Positions 1-8,047 of a stretch of DNA of 64,000 nucleotides are shown here, piece after piece (position 1 is the first letter of the stretch; the number at the start of each line of letters is the position of its first letter). Origin of the DNA: AWTP1-13 sp963775835 (GTDB taxonomy: Bacteria > Pseudomonadota > Alphaproteobacteria > Rhizobiales > Hyphomicrobiaceae); assembly GCA_963775835.1 (NCBI GenBank), contig CAVZKV010000015.1:372001-436000 (forward strand), written 5' to 3'. The notes under the pieces are model-generated. The model was not told the origin of the DNA, searched no databases, and saw nothing but the letters and a program-made list of their open reading frames with translations. Position numbers and translations under genes: made by a program.

Positions 1-124
1 TTCCGGCGCCCCCCAAAACCTAAAGGATTGCATCCTGGAAAATGCGGTGAATGCGGAGTGTGTCGGATTGGCGGCAGCGGTAGCAAGTAGACCGAAGAAC
101 TTCTTTCCTAACGATGGATCTGAC

Positions 125-532
125 ATGAAAGCCACCATCACCACCCTGCTGGCCGCATCGGTCCTGGTGTCGGGCATCGCTGGCGTTTCGGCCCCAGCCG
201 CGGCTAAGCGCAAGCAGGCGTATGGCTATGCCCCCTATGCCTATGTCCCCGTCGCCCCCGCCCCCTATGCCTATGCTCCCAACGCCTACGGCCCTAACGG
301 CTCGGGACCTTGGTTTGCCTATAGCACCTATGGCAGCGGATTTTCTCCCTATCCCTACAGCGATGGTTTTGGCGCCTATGCCCGCAACTCCTTCGGCGTT
401 GTCCCGCGCGGATATGGTTTCTATGGATATGGCCCCGATCCGGATAGCGCCTCGGGATATGGTCCGTTTTTCGGCACCAACCCTTGGTGGCGCGCAATGG
501 GTCGCTTTGGAATGGATGGAAGACCCCAATAA
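125..532 (+). CDS. Exported Tyr/Pro/Ala-rich small protein
   Basis: The 135-residue product starts at an ATG followed by a typical Sec signal (MKATITTLLAASVLVSGIAG) with probable cleavage after an A-A-A/P-A-A-A region near residue 27. The mature part is low complexity, dominated by Tyr, Pro, Ala and Gly in YAP/PYAY/GYG steps, with no Cys and no recognisable domain. The upstream in-frame ATG at 47 would bury the signal peptide, so the internal ATG is preferred. It probably acts in the periplasm or at the surface. A second Tyr/Ala/Pro-rich exported protein lies at 22941-23300. Function is unknown. Confidence 0.7.
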   Translation: MKATITTLLAASVLVSGIAGVSAPAAAKRKQAYGYAPYAYVPVAPAPYAYAPNAYGPNGSGPWFAYSTYGSGFSPYPYSDGFGAYARNSFGVVPRGYGFYGYGPDPDSASGYGPFFGTNPWWRAMGRFGMDGRPQ

Positions 533-550
533 GGTTTCCTGCCGGGGCTA

Positions 551-570
551 GCCGGGAAGCCTTACCCGGC
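551..570. terminator. Short GC-rich hairpin after the first gene
   Basis: GCCGGG (551-556) pairs with CCCGGC (565-570) around an 8-base loop, 18 bases after the stop codon. There is no T-run, so it would be an atypical terminator. The rest of the interval up to 789 shows nothing recognisable. Confidence 0.25.
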
Positions 571-789
571 CGGCCGCCCAACGACCCCGGTCGCACAGTG
601 GGTCAGGCAATGAGCCGACCAGCCCGGGCGAAGATAAAAACGGCCGCCGAGCCCTCGCCCCCGCACGTGGGAAGCGACGCCGCCCACGGCACGCCGCAAC
701 TTTTCCGATTTGCAAAATCCTGCCGCCCTTCCTAAGTCGCAGACAGTCGGCGCGGCGAGGTTGAGCCGTCCCTCGGCGGAGAGACCGCG

Positions 790-1353
790 ATGAGCAAATT
801 GCAAGCACAGGGCGTGCATCATATCACCTTTGTCGGCGCCAACCGGCAAACCTCGATCGACTTCTGGGAAGGCGTGCTCGGCATGCCCTTCGTATTCGAG
901 CAGCCAAACCTCGACGATCCCGAACAGAATCATCTCTATTTCGATCCAGGTGACGGCCGGCTGATCACCGTGTTCACCAGCGAATCTTGGCAACCCGACG
1001 CCCGCCCCAATCCGACCGGCATCGGCAACGTGCACCACATTGCCTTCATGGTCTCGCGCGCGACCTATACTCAGGCCGCAGTGCGGCTGCAGGAGCGCGG
1101 CTTTGCCAACTCCGGCGAGGTCGATCGAGGGTTCATGTATTCGATCTACTTTCGCGAGCCGCTCGGGCAGCTACTGGAATTGGCCTGCTACAAGTTCGAA
1201 CCACCGGCCGGGAAAACCCACGCCGACGTCCTGCGCGAGGCGCATAATATCCGCCTCGCACAGGGGGCCTACAACATCGCCGACGAGCACTTGGCGGATG
1301 CGATCGAGTTGCTTGCCAAAAAGCCGGCGCCCGATGTGGCAAAAAGAGACTGA
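790..1353 (+). CDS. VOC-fold (glyoxalase/dioxygenase superfamily) protein
   Basis: The 187-residue protein begins GVHHITFVGANRQTSIDFWE, the usual first beta-strand/helix of a vicinal-oxygen-chelate module with a metal-ligand His. A second module starts near residue 79 (GNVHHIAFMV) and carries the E of GQLLELACYKFEPP. Family members bind a divalent metal and act as glyoxalases, extradiol dioxygenases or resistance proteins. Substrate cannot be assigned. The ATG follows GGAGAGA at good spacing. The pirin gene begins 56 bases downstream on the same strand, so co-transcription is likely; pirins and VOC proteins are both cupin/metal-dependent small-molecule enzymes. Confidence 0.85.
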   Translation: MSKLQAQGVHHITFVGANRQTSIDFWEGVLGMPFVFEQPNLDDPEQNHLYFDPGDGRLITVFTSESWQPDARPNPTGIGNVHHIAFMVSRATYTQAAVRLQERGFANSGEVDRGFMYSIYFREPLGQLLELACYKFEPPAGKTHADVLREAHNIRLAQGAYNIADEHLADAIELLAKKPAPDVAKRD

Positions 1354-1409
1354 CGGCGACATTGGGTCGGGGCGTCTGGCCCAACGTCATGGTCCAGAAA
1401 GGAAAGCGC

Positions 1410-2378
1410 ATGAGCTGGTTACCCTCCGCGGACCCCAAGCCTGGGGATCCCTTGTCATGTGACGCCATCGAGCATGTCATCGTACCGCGGGCGCGTGATC
1501 TCGGCGGCTTCGAGGTGCGCCGCGCATTGCCGGCGGCGCAGAAGCAGATGGTGGGCCCCTTCATCTTCTTCGATCAAATGGGGCCGGCCGAGTTCCTGAT
1601 CGGCAAGGGCATCGATGTGCGGCCGCATCCTCACATCGGCCTCGCCACGGTTACCTATTTATTCGAGGGCGAAGTGCACCATCGCGATAGCTTGGGTTCA
1701 TCGCTCGCCATCCGTCCTGGCGAAGTCAATCTGATGCGGGCCGGACGCGGTATCGTGCATTCCGAGCGCGAGACCAGCGAGACCAACCTGGTCACGGGAG
1801 GTCACGGCCTGGCGCACGTCAATGGGGAGGCCCCCGACGCGGCTACCCGGCGCCTGTTCGGCATTCAGGCGTGGGCGGCCCTGCCGAAGAGCCATGAAGA
1901 GGGCCCACCCGCCTTCGCCCATCACGGCACGGCCGAGCTACCCCGTATCACCGGTGAGGGAAAGACCGTGCGGTTGGTGTTGGGCTCGGCTTACGGCGCG
2001 CAGTCACCAGTCGAGTTTCCCCACGAATCGCTGTTTGCCGAAGCCGTACTGGCGCCAGGGGCGGTGCTTCCGCTCGATCCTGATCACGACGAGCGAGCGG
2101 TCTATGTCGCCTCCGGTGAAATCGATGTCGCAGGTAGCCGCTTCGCTGAGGGGCGGTTGCTGATCTTCAGGCCTGGAGACCGCATCTCGATCCTGGCCCT
2201 TGCGCAATCTCGGTTGGTGCTCTTGGGCGGAGATCCGATGGATGGACCCCGTCACATCTGGTGGAACTTCGTATCCTCGTCCAAAGATCGCATCGAGCAG
2301 GCCAAGGCCGATTGGCGCGCGAAACGCTTTGCGCTCGTGCCGGGCGACGAGAAGGAATTCATCCCGCTGCCGGAGTGA
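1410..2378 (+). CDS. Pirin family protein (cupin)
   Basis: A 322-residue pirin. The N-terminal cupin contains the family core VGPFIFFDQMGPAEF followed by VRPHPHIGLATVTYLFEGE, whose His residues and Glu form the metal site. NLMRAGRGIVHSERE is the second conserved pirin block. A C-terminal cupin follows near residues 195-280. Bacterial pirins include quercetin dioxygenases and regulators of central enzymes; the precise role here is not known. The ATG at 1410 follows GAAAGGAAAGCGC and gives the expected N-terminus, whereas the longer frame from 1362 adds unrelated residues. The last codons and the stop are part of a 23-base tandem repeat. Confidence 0.88.
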   Translation: MSWLPSADPKPGDPLSCDAIEHVIVPRARDLGGFEVRRALPAAQKQMVGPFIFFDQMGPAEFLIGKGIDVRPHPHIGLATVTYLFEGEVHHRDSLGSSLAIRPGEVNLMRAGRGIVHSERETSETNLVTGGHGLAHVNGEAPDAATRRLFGIQAWAALPKSHEEGPPAFAHHGTAELPRITGEGKTVRLVLGSAYGAQSPVEFPHESLFAEAVLAPGAVLPLDPDHDERAVYVASGEIDVAGSRFAEGRLLIFRPGDRISILALAQSRLVLLGGDPMDGPRHIWWNFVSSSKDRIEQAKADWRAKRFALVPGDEKEFIPLPE

Positions 2379-2448
2379 AGAACGGGCCGCTGCCGGAGTG
2401 AAGAACGGGCCGCTGCCGGAGTGAAGAACGGGCCGCTGCCGGAGTGAA
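2365..2448. repeat. 23-bp tandem repeat spanning the pirin stop codon
   Basis: Three complete head-to-tail copies of a 23-base unit start at 2365, 2388 and 2411, and a 15-base partial copy starts at 2434. Each begins CGCTGCCGGAGTGAA, so each copy repeats the Leu-Pro-Glu-stop end of the pirin gene. Because 23 is not a multiple of three, copies after the first fall in shifting frames. The copies are identical over the full unit, which implies recent slippage or duplication. Confidence 0.95.
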
Positions 2449-2511
2449 AAGGGGAGCGAGGTTGCCGCCTTGGCCAAAGCCGCGGCGGGTCACCGAGCCT
2501 GCCAACCGGCG

Positions 2512-3375
2512 CTATCTGGCCGGACCGGTCGCAATCGGCAGAGACGGGTCGGCACCCCATTCACTCCAGGAGCCGTCATAAACGGCGGCGTCCGGCCTGC
2601 CAAGGACTGCAAGCGCGAGGGCGATGACACCGGCCGTAACACCCGAGCCGCAGGAGGCGACGACCGGCCGATCCGTATCGATCTTGGCGGCGGCAAAAAT
2701 TTGCCTGAGCTGGGATGCCGGTTTTAAGGTCCCGTCCGCATTGATGAGGCTCGCAAACGGCAGGTTGCGGGCGCTCGGAATATGACCCGAGCGCAAGCCG
2801 GCGCGCGGCTCCGGGACGGTGCCTTCGAACCGCCCAGCGGCTCGGGCATCGACAATCTGCGCCTCGGGGCTGTCGATCAGGCCCTTTACTTCGGCGGCAT
2901 CGCGCACCAACGAGGCATTGAAGACCGGCGTATAGTGGCGCGGCGTGCGCTGGCGCGGCGGACCATCCTCCAGCGGGCGGCCTTCGGCCTTCCATTTCTT
3001 GAGACCGCCGTTCAAGACGCGCACCTCTTCATGACCCATGGTCCGAAACATCCACCACACGCGCGCCGCCGAGTAGAGCCCCTCGCTGTCATAGGCAACG
3101 ACATGCATGCCGTCGCCGACGCCCATCTTCTTCATGCGACTGGCGAACTTGGTGGGGGAAGGCAACATGTGGGGCAGCGACGAGGTCTCATCGGCGATCT
3201 CGTCGATGTCAAAAAACAGTGCGCCGGGGATGTGGGCTGCAAGAAACTCGGCTTTGGCGTTGCGCTTGGTCGTTGGCAAATGCATCGAACCATCGAGGAT
3301 GACGAGGTCGGGTGCCTCGAGGTGCGACGCTAGCCAGTCCGTCTCGACCAGCCATTTGTGTTCACCATTGGCCAT
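2512..3375 (-). CDS. sseA: 3-mercaptopyruvate/thiosulfate sulfurtransferase (rhodanese)
   Basis: The 287-residue enzyme has two rhodanese domains. The N-terminal domain (about 8-135) is inactive and the C-terminal domain (about 155-280) holds the catalytic loop CGSGVTA with nucleophile Cys242. The CG(S/T)GVTA loop is characteristic of mercaptopyruvate sulfurtransferases. It moves sulfane sulfur from 3-mercaptopyruvate to acceptors such as thiols or cyanide in the cytoplasm. The start at 3375 is preferred because AAGGAAACGGGC lies just upstream. It is the last gene of a leftward set cysK-alaX-sseA, which fits cysteine synthesis and breakdown. The 146 bases before alaX hold no other gene. Confidence 0.92.
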   Translation of the reverse strand: MANGEHKWLVETDWLASHLEAPDLVILDGSMHLPTTKRNAKAEFLAAHIPGALFFDIDEIADETSSLPHMLPSPTKFASRMKKMGVGDGMHVVAYDSEGLYSAARVWWMFRTMGHEEVRVLNGGLKKWKAEGRPLEDGPPRQRTPRHYTPVFNASLVRDAAEVKGLIDSPEAQIVDARAAGRFEGTVPEPRAGLRSGHIPSARNLPFASLINADGTLKPASQLRQIFAAAKIDTDRPVVASCGSGVTAGVIALALAVLGRPDAAVYDGSWSEWGADPSLPIATGPAR

Positions 3376-3521
3376 GCCCGTTTCCTTCCTGCTCGCGGTC
3401 TGCAAGTGATGGCGCGCCGATCCTGGCCGGGCTCGTCGCCGCCGGTCGCGACTGGCCGACCTTGCTTGCCCGCCAGTCGACGGGGCGACCGATCATCCCT
3501 CCCGACCGCGGCGCCTGCCTG

Positions 3522-4244
3522 TCATGCGAAGGCGACGCGGATGCGCCGGTTCAATTTACCCTTCTTTTCTATCTTACTGACAACGACGCGGCCAATCTCG
3601 CCGGTGGTTCGCACGTGCGTGCCACCGCACGGCTGCAGATCGATCGAGCCGTTTTCCCCGATCACGACAAGGCGGACCTTGCCGCTCCCCATGGGCGGCT
3701 TTACGGACATGGTGCGCACAAGGCCGGGGTTGGCCTCGAGCTCGGCGTCACTGATCCAGCGCTCCGTCACCGGATGGTTGGCGGCGATAAGCTCGTTCAG
3801 GCTGGCGGTCAAAGCGTCCTTGTCAACGGAGGAGGCATCCTCGATATCGAAATCGAGCCGACCTTCCTCGGCGCCGACTTGGCCGCCGGTGACCGGATAC
3901 TTCACGAGCGCGCACAGCAGATGCAGGCAGGTGTGCATGCGCATGAGTTTCGCGCGGGTGTCCCAGTCGAGTACGGCGCGAACGATCTGACCGACCGCCG
4001 GACGCTGAGCCCCATCCGAGGGCACATGCACAATCGTCAGCTTGTCGGCGTCCCAGACGGTCGTGGTGATGGGGCAGGAGAGACCACCCTCGAGCTCGAT
4101 GCTGCCGCGATCGCCCGGCTGCCCCCCGGCGGCGGCGTAAAACACCGTCCGATCCAGCACGATCCCACCGCGATCATTGACCGCGAGCACCTGCGCAGCA
4201 CAGTCGCGGACGTAGGCATCGCTGCGATAAACTTGTTCGGTCAT
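3522..4244 (-). CDS. alaX: AlaX-type alanyl-tRNA editing protein
   Basis: This 240-residue free-standing editing domain is related to the AlaRS C-terminal region. The zinc-site motifs are both present: HTCLH (His104, His108) and CGGTH (Cys206, His210). The N-terminal part (about 1-95, with FYAAAGGQPGDRG) resembles the threonyl/alanyl-tRNA synthetase additional domain, so it is a longer AlaX form. These proteins hydrolyse Ser- or Gly-tRNA(Ala), preventing mistranslation. It lies between cysK and sseA, all leftward. The gene symbol is a family name. The true start is probably 4244, although the Shine-Dalgarno is weak. Confidence 0.88.
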   Translation of the reverse strand: MTEQVYRSDAYVRDCAAQVLAVNDRGGIVLDRTVFYAAAGGQPGDRGSIELEGGLSCPITTTVWDADKLTIVHVPSDGAQRPAVGQIVRAVLDWDTRAKLMRMHTCLHLLCALVKYPVTGGQVGAEEGRLDFDIEDASSVDKDALTASLNELIAANHPVTERWISDAELEANPGLVRTMSVKPPMGSGKVRLVVIGENGSIDLQPCGGTHVRTTGEIGRVVVSKIEKKGKLNRRIRVAFA

Positions 4245-4420
4245 GGCCCAAATCCGATCCTTATGGCCGCGGTCAGCATCCTCAAGCAGGACTTCTCAAC
4301 ACCGCGCCCAGGGCAATCTGAGGACGGTGCGCGGGCCCCGACCGCCTGCAGGCAATGGGTGCGCCGGCAGTCCCCCGAACCAACTGATAAGGTCGTCTTC
4401 CCCGCAGGCGCCGCATGGCC

Positions 4421-5470
4421 TTAGGCCCTATCGGATGTAGCAAACATCTCTGGAAGGGCTGGTGGCGAGGAAACGAGCCAACGGGGCACGGGGAGGTTTT
4501 TCGACTTGAGGAATGCCGGGTCGAACAGCTTCGACTGGTAGCGGGTGCCGTAATCGCACAACAGGGTCACGATGGTGTGGCCGGGACCCAGCTCCTTGGC
4601 AAGGTGGATGGCGCCGGCCACGTTGACACCCGTTGATCCACCCATGCACAGCCCTTCTTCCTCCAGCAGTTGGAAGCAGATCGGTACCGACTCCTCGTCG
4701 GGGATGAGAAAGGCATGATCGACGACGGCACCTTCAATGTTTTTGGTGATCCGGCCCTGGCCAATACCCTCGGTGATCGAAGAGCCCTCGGTTTTCAGCT
4801 CGCCGGTCTTGTAGTAGCTGTAGAGCGCCGCCCCCGGCACGTCGGCAAGCGCAATTTGAATACCCTTACGCTTGGCCTTGAGCCCGTCGGAAACGCCCCC
4901 CAGCGTGCCGCCCGAACCGACAGCGGACACAAAGCCGTCGACCTTGCCACCGGTATCGGTCCAGATTTCCTGGGCCGTGGTTTCGATGTGAGCGCGCCGG
5001 TTGGCTGTGTTGTCCCATTGATTGGCCCAGATGGCGCCATTCGGTTCGCTCTTGGCCAGCGCAACGGCGAGCCGCTCGGAATAGTGCACGTAGTTGTTCT
5101 TATCTTTGTAGGGTCGTGCCGGCACCTCCACGAGCTGGGCCCCCAACAGGCGCAAAGCCTCCTTTTTCTCCCGGCTCTGGGTCTCGGGAATAACGATGAC
5201 GGTGCGAAAACCCAGCGCATTGCCGACCACGGTCAGCCCGATGCCGGTATTGCCGGCGGTACCCTCAACGACGGTACCGCCCGGCCGCAGCGCCCCGCGG
5301 GCAATGGCGTCTTGGATGATATAAAGTGCCGCGCGGTCTTTTACGGACTGGCCTGGGTTCATGAACTCGGCCTTGCCCAGGATCGTACACCCCGTTGCCT
5401 CAGAGGCTCGCCTCAGCTTGATGAGCGGCGTACGGCCAACCGCGGCGGCCACACCATTGGAGAATTGCAA
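4421..5470 (-). CDS. cysK: Cysteine synthase A, PLP-dependent
   Basis: A 349-residue fold-type II PLP enzyme that makes cysteine from O-acetylserine and sulfide. NPGQSVKDRAA contains the PLP lysine (Lys44) and EGTAGNTGIGL (about 70-80) binds the substrate carboxylate. The glycine-rich phosphate loop (SAVGSGGTLGG) is also present. The start codon is TTG, supported by a perfect AGGAGGT seven bases upstream; no in-frame ATG exists before Met37, which lies just upstream of the catalytic lysine. It leads the leftward cysK-alaX-sseA set. At 349 residues it is longer than the roughly 310-residue E. coli CysK, like other alphaproteobacterial members, and cystathionine beta-synthase-like activity cannot be excluded. 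Confidence 0.92.
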   Translation of the reverse strand: MQFSNGVAAAVGRTPLIKLRRASEATGCTILGKAEFMNPGQSVKDRAALYIIQDAIARGALRPGGTVVEGTAGNTGIGLTVVGNALGFRTVIVIPETQSREKKEALRLLGAQLVEVPARPYKDKNNYVHYSERLAVALAKSEPNGAIWANQWDNTANRRAHIETTAQEIWTDTGGKVDGFVSAVGSGGTLGGVSDGLKAKRKGIQIALADVPGAALYSYYKTGELKTEGSSITEGIGQGRITKNIEGAVVDHAFLIPDEESVPICFQLLEEEGLCMGGSTGVNVAGAIHLAKELGPGHTIVTLLCDYGTRYQSKLFDPAFLKSKNLPVPRWLVSSPPALPEMFATSDRA

Positions 5471-5734
5471 GGGCCCGACCTCCTGCTTGCAGTCCTGGGA
5501 TGGGTGAGCGTCACCCTAAAGATGGGTACTCGAGCCCGCAAGGGCGAGCCGCGCGGCCTCGTGCTCACCGTTCCCCCACCGTCAAAGGCGTGGCGACAGC
5601 AGGTCCCATGCGGGTCGCCACCCAATCCCCGCGATTGATCCGAGGTTGCTTAGGGTCCGACGCAGAGGCGCGATCGAGCCGCACCCGCGCGCGCCCCGAA
5701 AGCTTGTACACGGGAACGGTTGGTGATTGGCCGG

Positions 5735-6028
5735 TACACCCCCCGGGCGTCGGCGTCGCCCGCAACGAGATGGACGGCGTCACTCGACCTCACCCAACAC
5801 CTAGTCCGGTGATAACAACTGGTCGTTGGCCTGGTCGGTGATGGCCGGCGCCGGGTTTCAGCTGAGCGAGCGGGTAATTCTGGACCTGGGCTACCGCTTC
5901 ATTGATATGGGTAAAGCCCAGTCCGGGACCGCCGATACGTCAGGCTTCACGAACAACCCCCCGTGCGGGGGGACGACCTCACCGCCCACGAGTTCAAGGT
6001 CGGCCTGCGCTTTCATTTCGGCGGCTGA
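5735..6028 (+). pseudogene. Remnant of an outer-membrane beta-barrel protein gene
   Basis: Pieces of one protein are split over three frames. GVGVARNEMDGVT and PSPVITTG lie in one frame (to about 5810). NNWSLAWSVMAGAGFQLSER and VILDLGYRFIDMGKAQSG are in a second (5814-5960). The C-terminus TAHEFKVGLRFHFGG is in a third and stops at 6028. Alternating strands ending in an aromatic (FHFGG-stop) are typical of small OmpA/Omp25-like barrels. There is no signal peptide or N-terminal half, and further upstream (5471-5735) only degraded similarity can be guessed. At least two frame changes plus 5' loss indicate a true pseudogene. Confidence 0.7.
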
Positions 6029-6066
6029 GCCCCCCGCTTGGCCCTTGCGCTCTTTTTAGTCCCGGA

Positions 6067-6107
6067 CAGGCAGCCCGGCCCGGCGTGTGCCGGGCCGCCC
6101 GTGCCTG
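6067..6107. terminator. Strong two-part GC hairpin
   Basis: CAGGCA (6067-6072) pairs with TGCCTG (6102-6107), and inside it CGGCCCGGC (6076-6084) pairs with GCCGGGCCG (6089-6097) around a GTGT loop. It lies 38 bases after the barrel remnant and is followed by TTGGGCCCAATT without a clean T-run. It may be the old terminator of the barrel gene. The rest of the space up to the tRNA (6108-6272) shows nothing clear. Confidence 0.45.
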
Positions 6108-6272
6108 TTGGGCCCAATTCGCCTTGATTTGACCGGACCGCCACCGATATATGTGCCCCCAACGCTCTACCTGAGGCGCCGTGGGCGCACGGGAGGCGGG
6201 GTTTGCCGGACAATTTAGCGGTTTTCCGGTGGCTCAGGCTGTCGGCCATGACCGACGGGCGGAACGTGGCAG

Positions 6273-6357
<85 letters not shown>

Positions 6358-6445
6358 GGCCATTTCGCCGCAAAGGGACGAGTTAGTCGGCCGTGGTGGG
6401 CGCCCAAACCCCACGTCGGCAAGGATTGAGGCCAGGATCGAAGAC

Positions 6446-7978
6446 ATGCAGGTGACCGAAACGCTTGCCGACGGTTTGAAGCGCGAGCTCAAGGTGGTGA
6501 TTGGCCAGGGTGAGCTCGGCGAGCGGTTTGCCGCACGACTGGGGGAGGTCAAGGACACCGTTCAGCTCAAGGGCTTCCGCAAGGGCAAGGTGCCCACCGC
6601 ACACCTCAAGAAGCTTTATGGTCGCTCGGTGATGGCCGAGGTCCTGCAAACCATGATCGACGAGACCAGCCGTAAGGCCATCTCCGAGCGCAACGAGCGC
6701 CCCGCCCAGCAACCCAGCATCAACCTCTCCGAGGACAAGGACGAGATCGAGCGCGTGCTGTCGGGCCAGAGCGATCTGGCATTTACCATGTCCTACGAAA
6801 CGCTGCCCAAGTTCGCCATCACCGACTTGAGCGCGCTCAAGCTCGAGCGCGAGGTGGCCGACGTTGCCGATGAGGCCATCAACAAGGCGCTCGAGGAGTT
6901 GGTCGAGCGGGCGGTCCGCTATGAGGTGGAGCCGGACCGGAGCGCCGGGGAGGGCGATCGCGTCACCATCGATTTCGTCGGGAGCGTCGACGGGCAGGAG
7001 TTCGAGGGCGGCAAGGGGGAGGCCGTGGAGCTGGTCATCGGCAAAGCCAACTTCATCCCGGGTTTCGTCGAGGGCATCGTCGGCGCCACGGCCGGCGAGG
7101 AGCGCACGGTCAACGCCAAGTTTCCCGAGCAATACCCTGAGCCTTCGCTGGCCGGGAAGGACGCCGCTTTCGCCGTCACGGTGAAGGAGGTTACCAAACC
7201 CATCAAGCCCGCGCTCGACGATGACTTTGCCAAGACATTGGGTGCCACCGATGTGGCCAACCTGCGCGAGCTGGTTTCGGCCAGGATCGGCGCGGAATAT
7301 GCGGCCCACTCGCGCGCGCGCCTCAAGCGTCAGATCCTCGACCAACTCGAAAAAGCGCACGATTTCGTGCTGCCGGAATCGCTGGTCAACGGGGAGTTCG
7401 ACATCATTTGGAGGCAGCTCACGCGCAACCTCGAAGCGGCCAAGCGCACGTTTGCCGACGAGGGAAGCTCAGAAGAGGAAATGCGCGCCCAGTACCGCAA
7501 GATCGCCGAGCGGCGCGTGCGCCTGGGCTTGGTGATCGGCGAAATCGGCGAGAACAACAAGCTGCATGTGACCCAGGATGAAATGCGCGGCGCGCTTATG
7601 GAGCAGGCCCGCCGTTATCCCGGTCAGGAGCGGGTTGTCTACGACTACTATCAGAAAAATCCGAACGCTCTTGTCGAGCTTCGCGCGCCGATCTTCGAGG
7701 ACAAGGTGGTCGACCTGATCGTGTCGCAGGCCAAGCCCGCCGAGAAGAAGGTGTCGGTGGCGGAGTTGCTCAAACCCGAGGAGGCGGATGGGCTGCTGCA
7801 GCATCCGGTGCACGACACGACCACGACCATGCCCGTGATCATGATCACGAGCATGGCGAACACCACCATGATCATGACCACGGGCATGACCACCACCATC
7901 ACGACCATGATCACGCGCACGATCACTCACACGATCACGGGCATGATCACGGCCAGAAGGAGAAATGAGCCCGCTTGA
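6446..7978 (+). CDS. tig: Trigger factor, with an out-of-frame His-rich tail
   Basis: Ribosome-associated chaperone and peptidyl-prolyl isomerase for nascent chains. The N-terminal domain has the ribosome-binding signature GFRKGKVP (43-50). An FKBP-like PPIase domain follows at about 160-245, then the helical C-terminal domain. From about residue 450 the frame as sequenced gives an unlikely Thr/Met/Ile run ending at 7978. The -1 frame from the G run at 7790-7792 instead gives about 50 residues dominated by His and Asp (HDH/DHGHDH steps), ending in KEK and stopping at 7966-7968. One missing base at that G run would restore a natural His/Asp-rich, probably metal-binding tail. The first gene of the tig-clpP-clpX-lon block. 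Confidence 0.93.
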   Translation: MQVTETLADGLKRELKVVIGQGELGERFAARLGEVKDTVQLKGFRKGKVPTAHLKKLYGRSVMAEVLQTMIDETSRKAISERNERPAQQPSINLSEDKDEIERVLSGQSDLAFTMSYETLPKFAITDLSALKLEREVADVADEAINKALEELVERAVRYEVEPDRSAGEGDRVTIDFVGSVDGQEFEGGKGEAVELVIGKANFIPGFVEGIVGATAGEERTVNAKFPEQYPEPSLAGKDAAFAVTVKEVTKPIKPALDDDFAKTLGATDVANLRELVSARIGAEYAAHSRARLKRQILDQLEKAHDFVLPESLVNGEFDIIWRQLTRNLEAAKRTFADEGSSEEEMRAQYRKIAERRVRLGLVIGEIGENNKLHVTQDEMRGALMEQARRYPGQERVVYDYYQKNPNALVELRAPIFEDKVVDLIVSQAKPAEKKVSVAELLKPEEADGLLQHPVHDTTTTMPVIMITSMANTTMIMTTGMTTTITTMITRTITHTITGMITARRRNEPA

Positions 7979-8047
7979 AGTCGGGGCAGCTACCCCACAC
8001 TTTGATGGCGATGGCGTAGAGCAAGCACGCGAGCAATAGAGGCCAGC

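Noticed and set aside
2252..2560. Minus-strand frames over the 23-bp repeat with repeated SGSGPFFTPAA blocks
   Set aside because: They simply translate the tandem repeat and overlap the pirin gene.
7800..7978. Programmed frameshifting in tig
   Set aside because: No classic slippery heptamer or stimulatory structure was found; a missing G is simpler. Kept only as a possibility in the findings.
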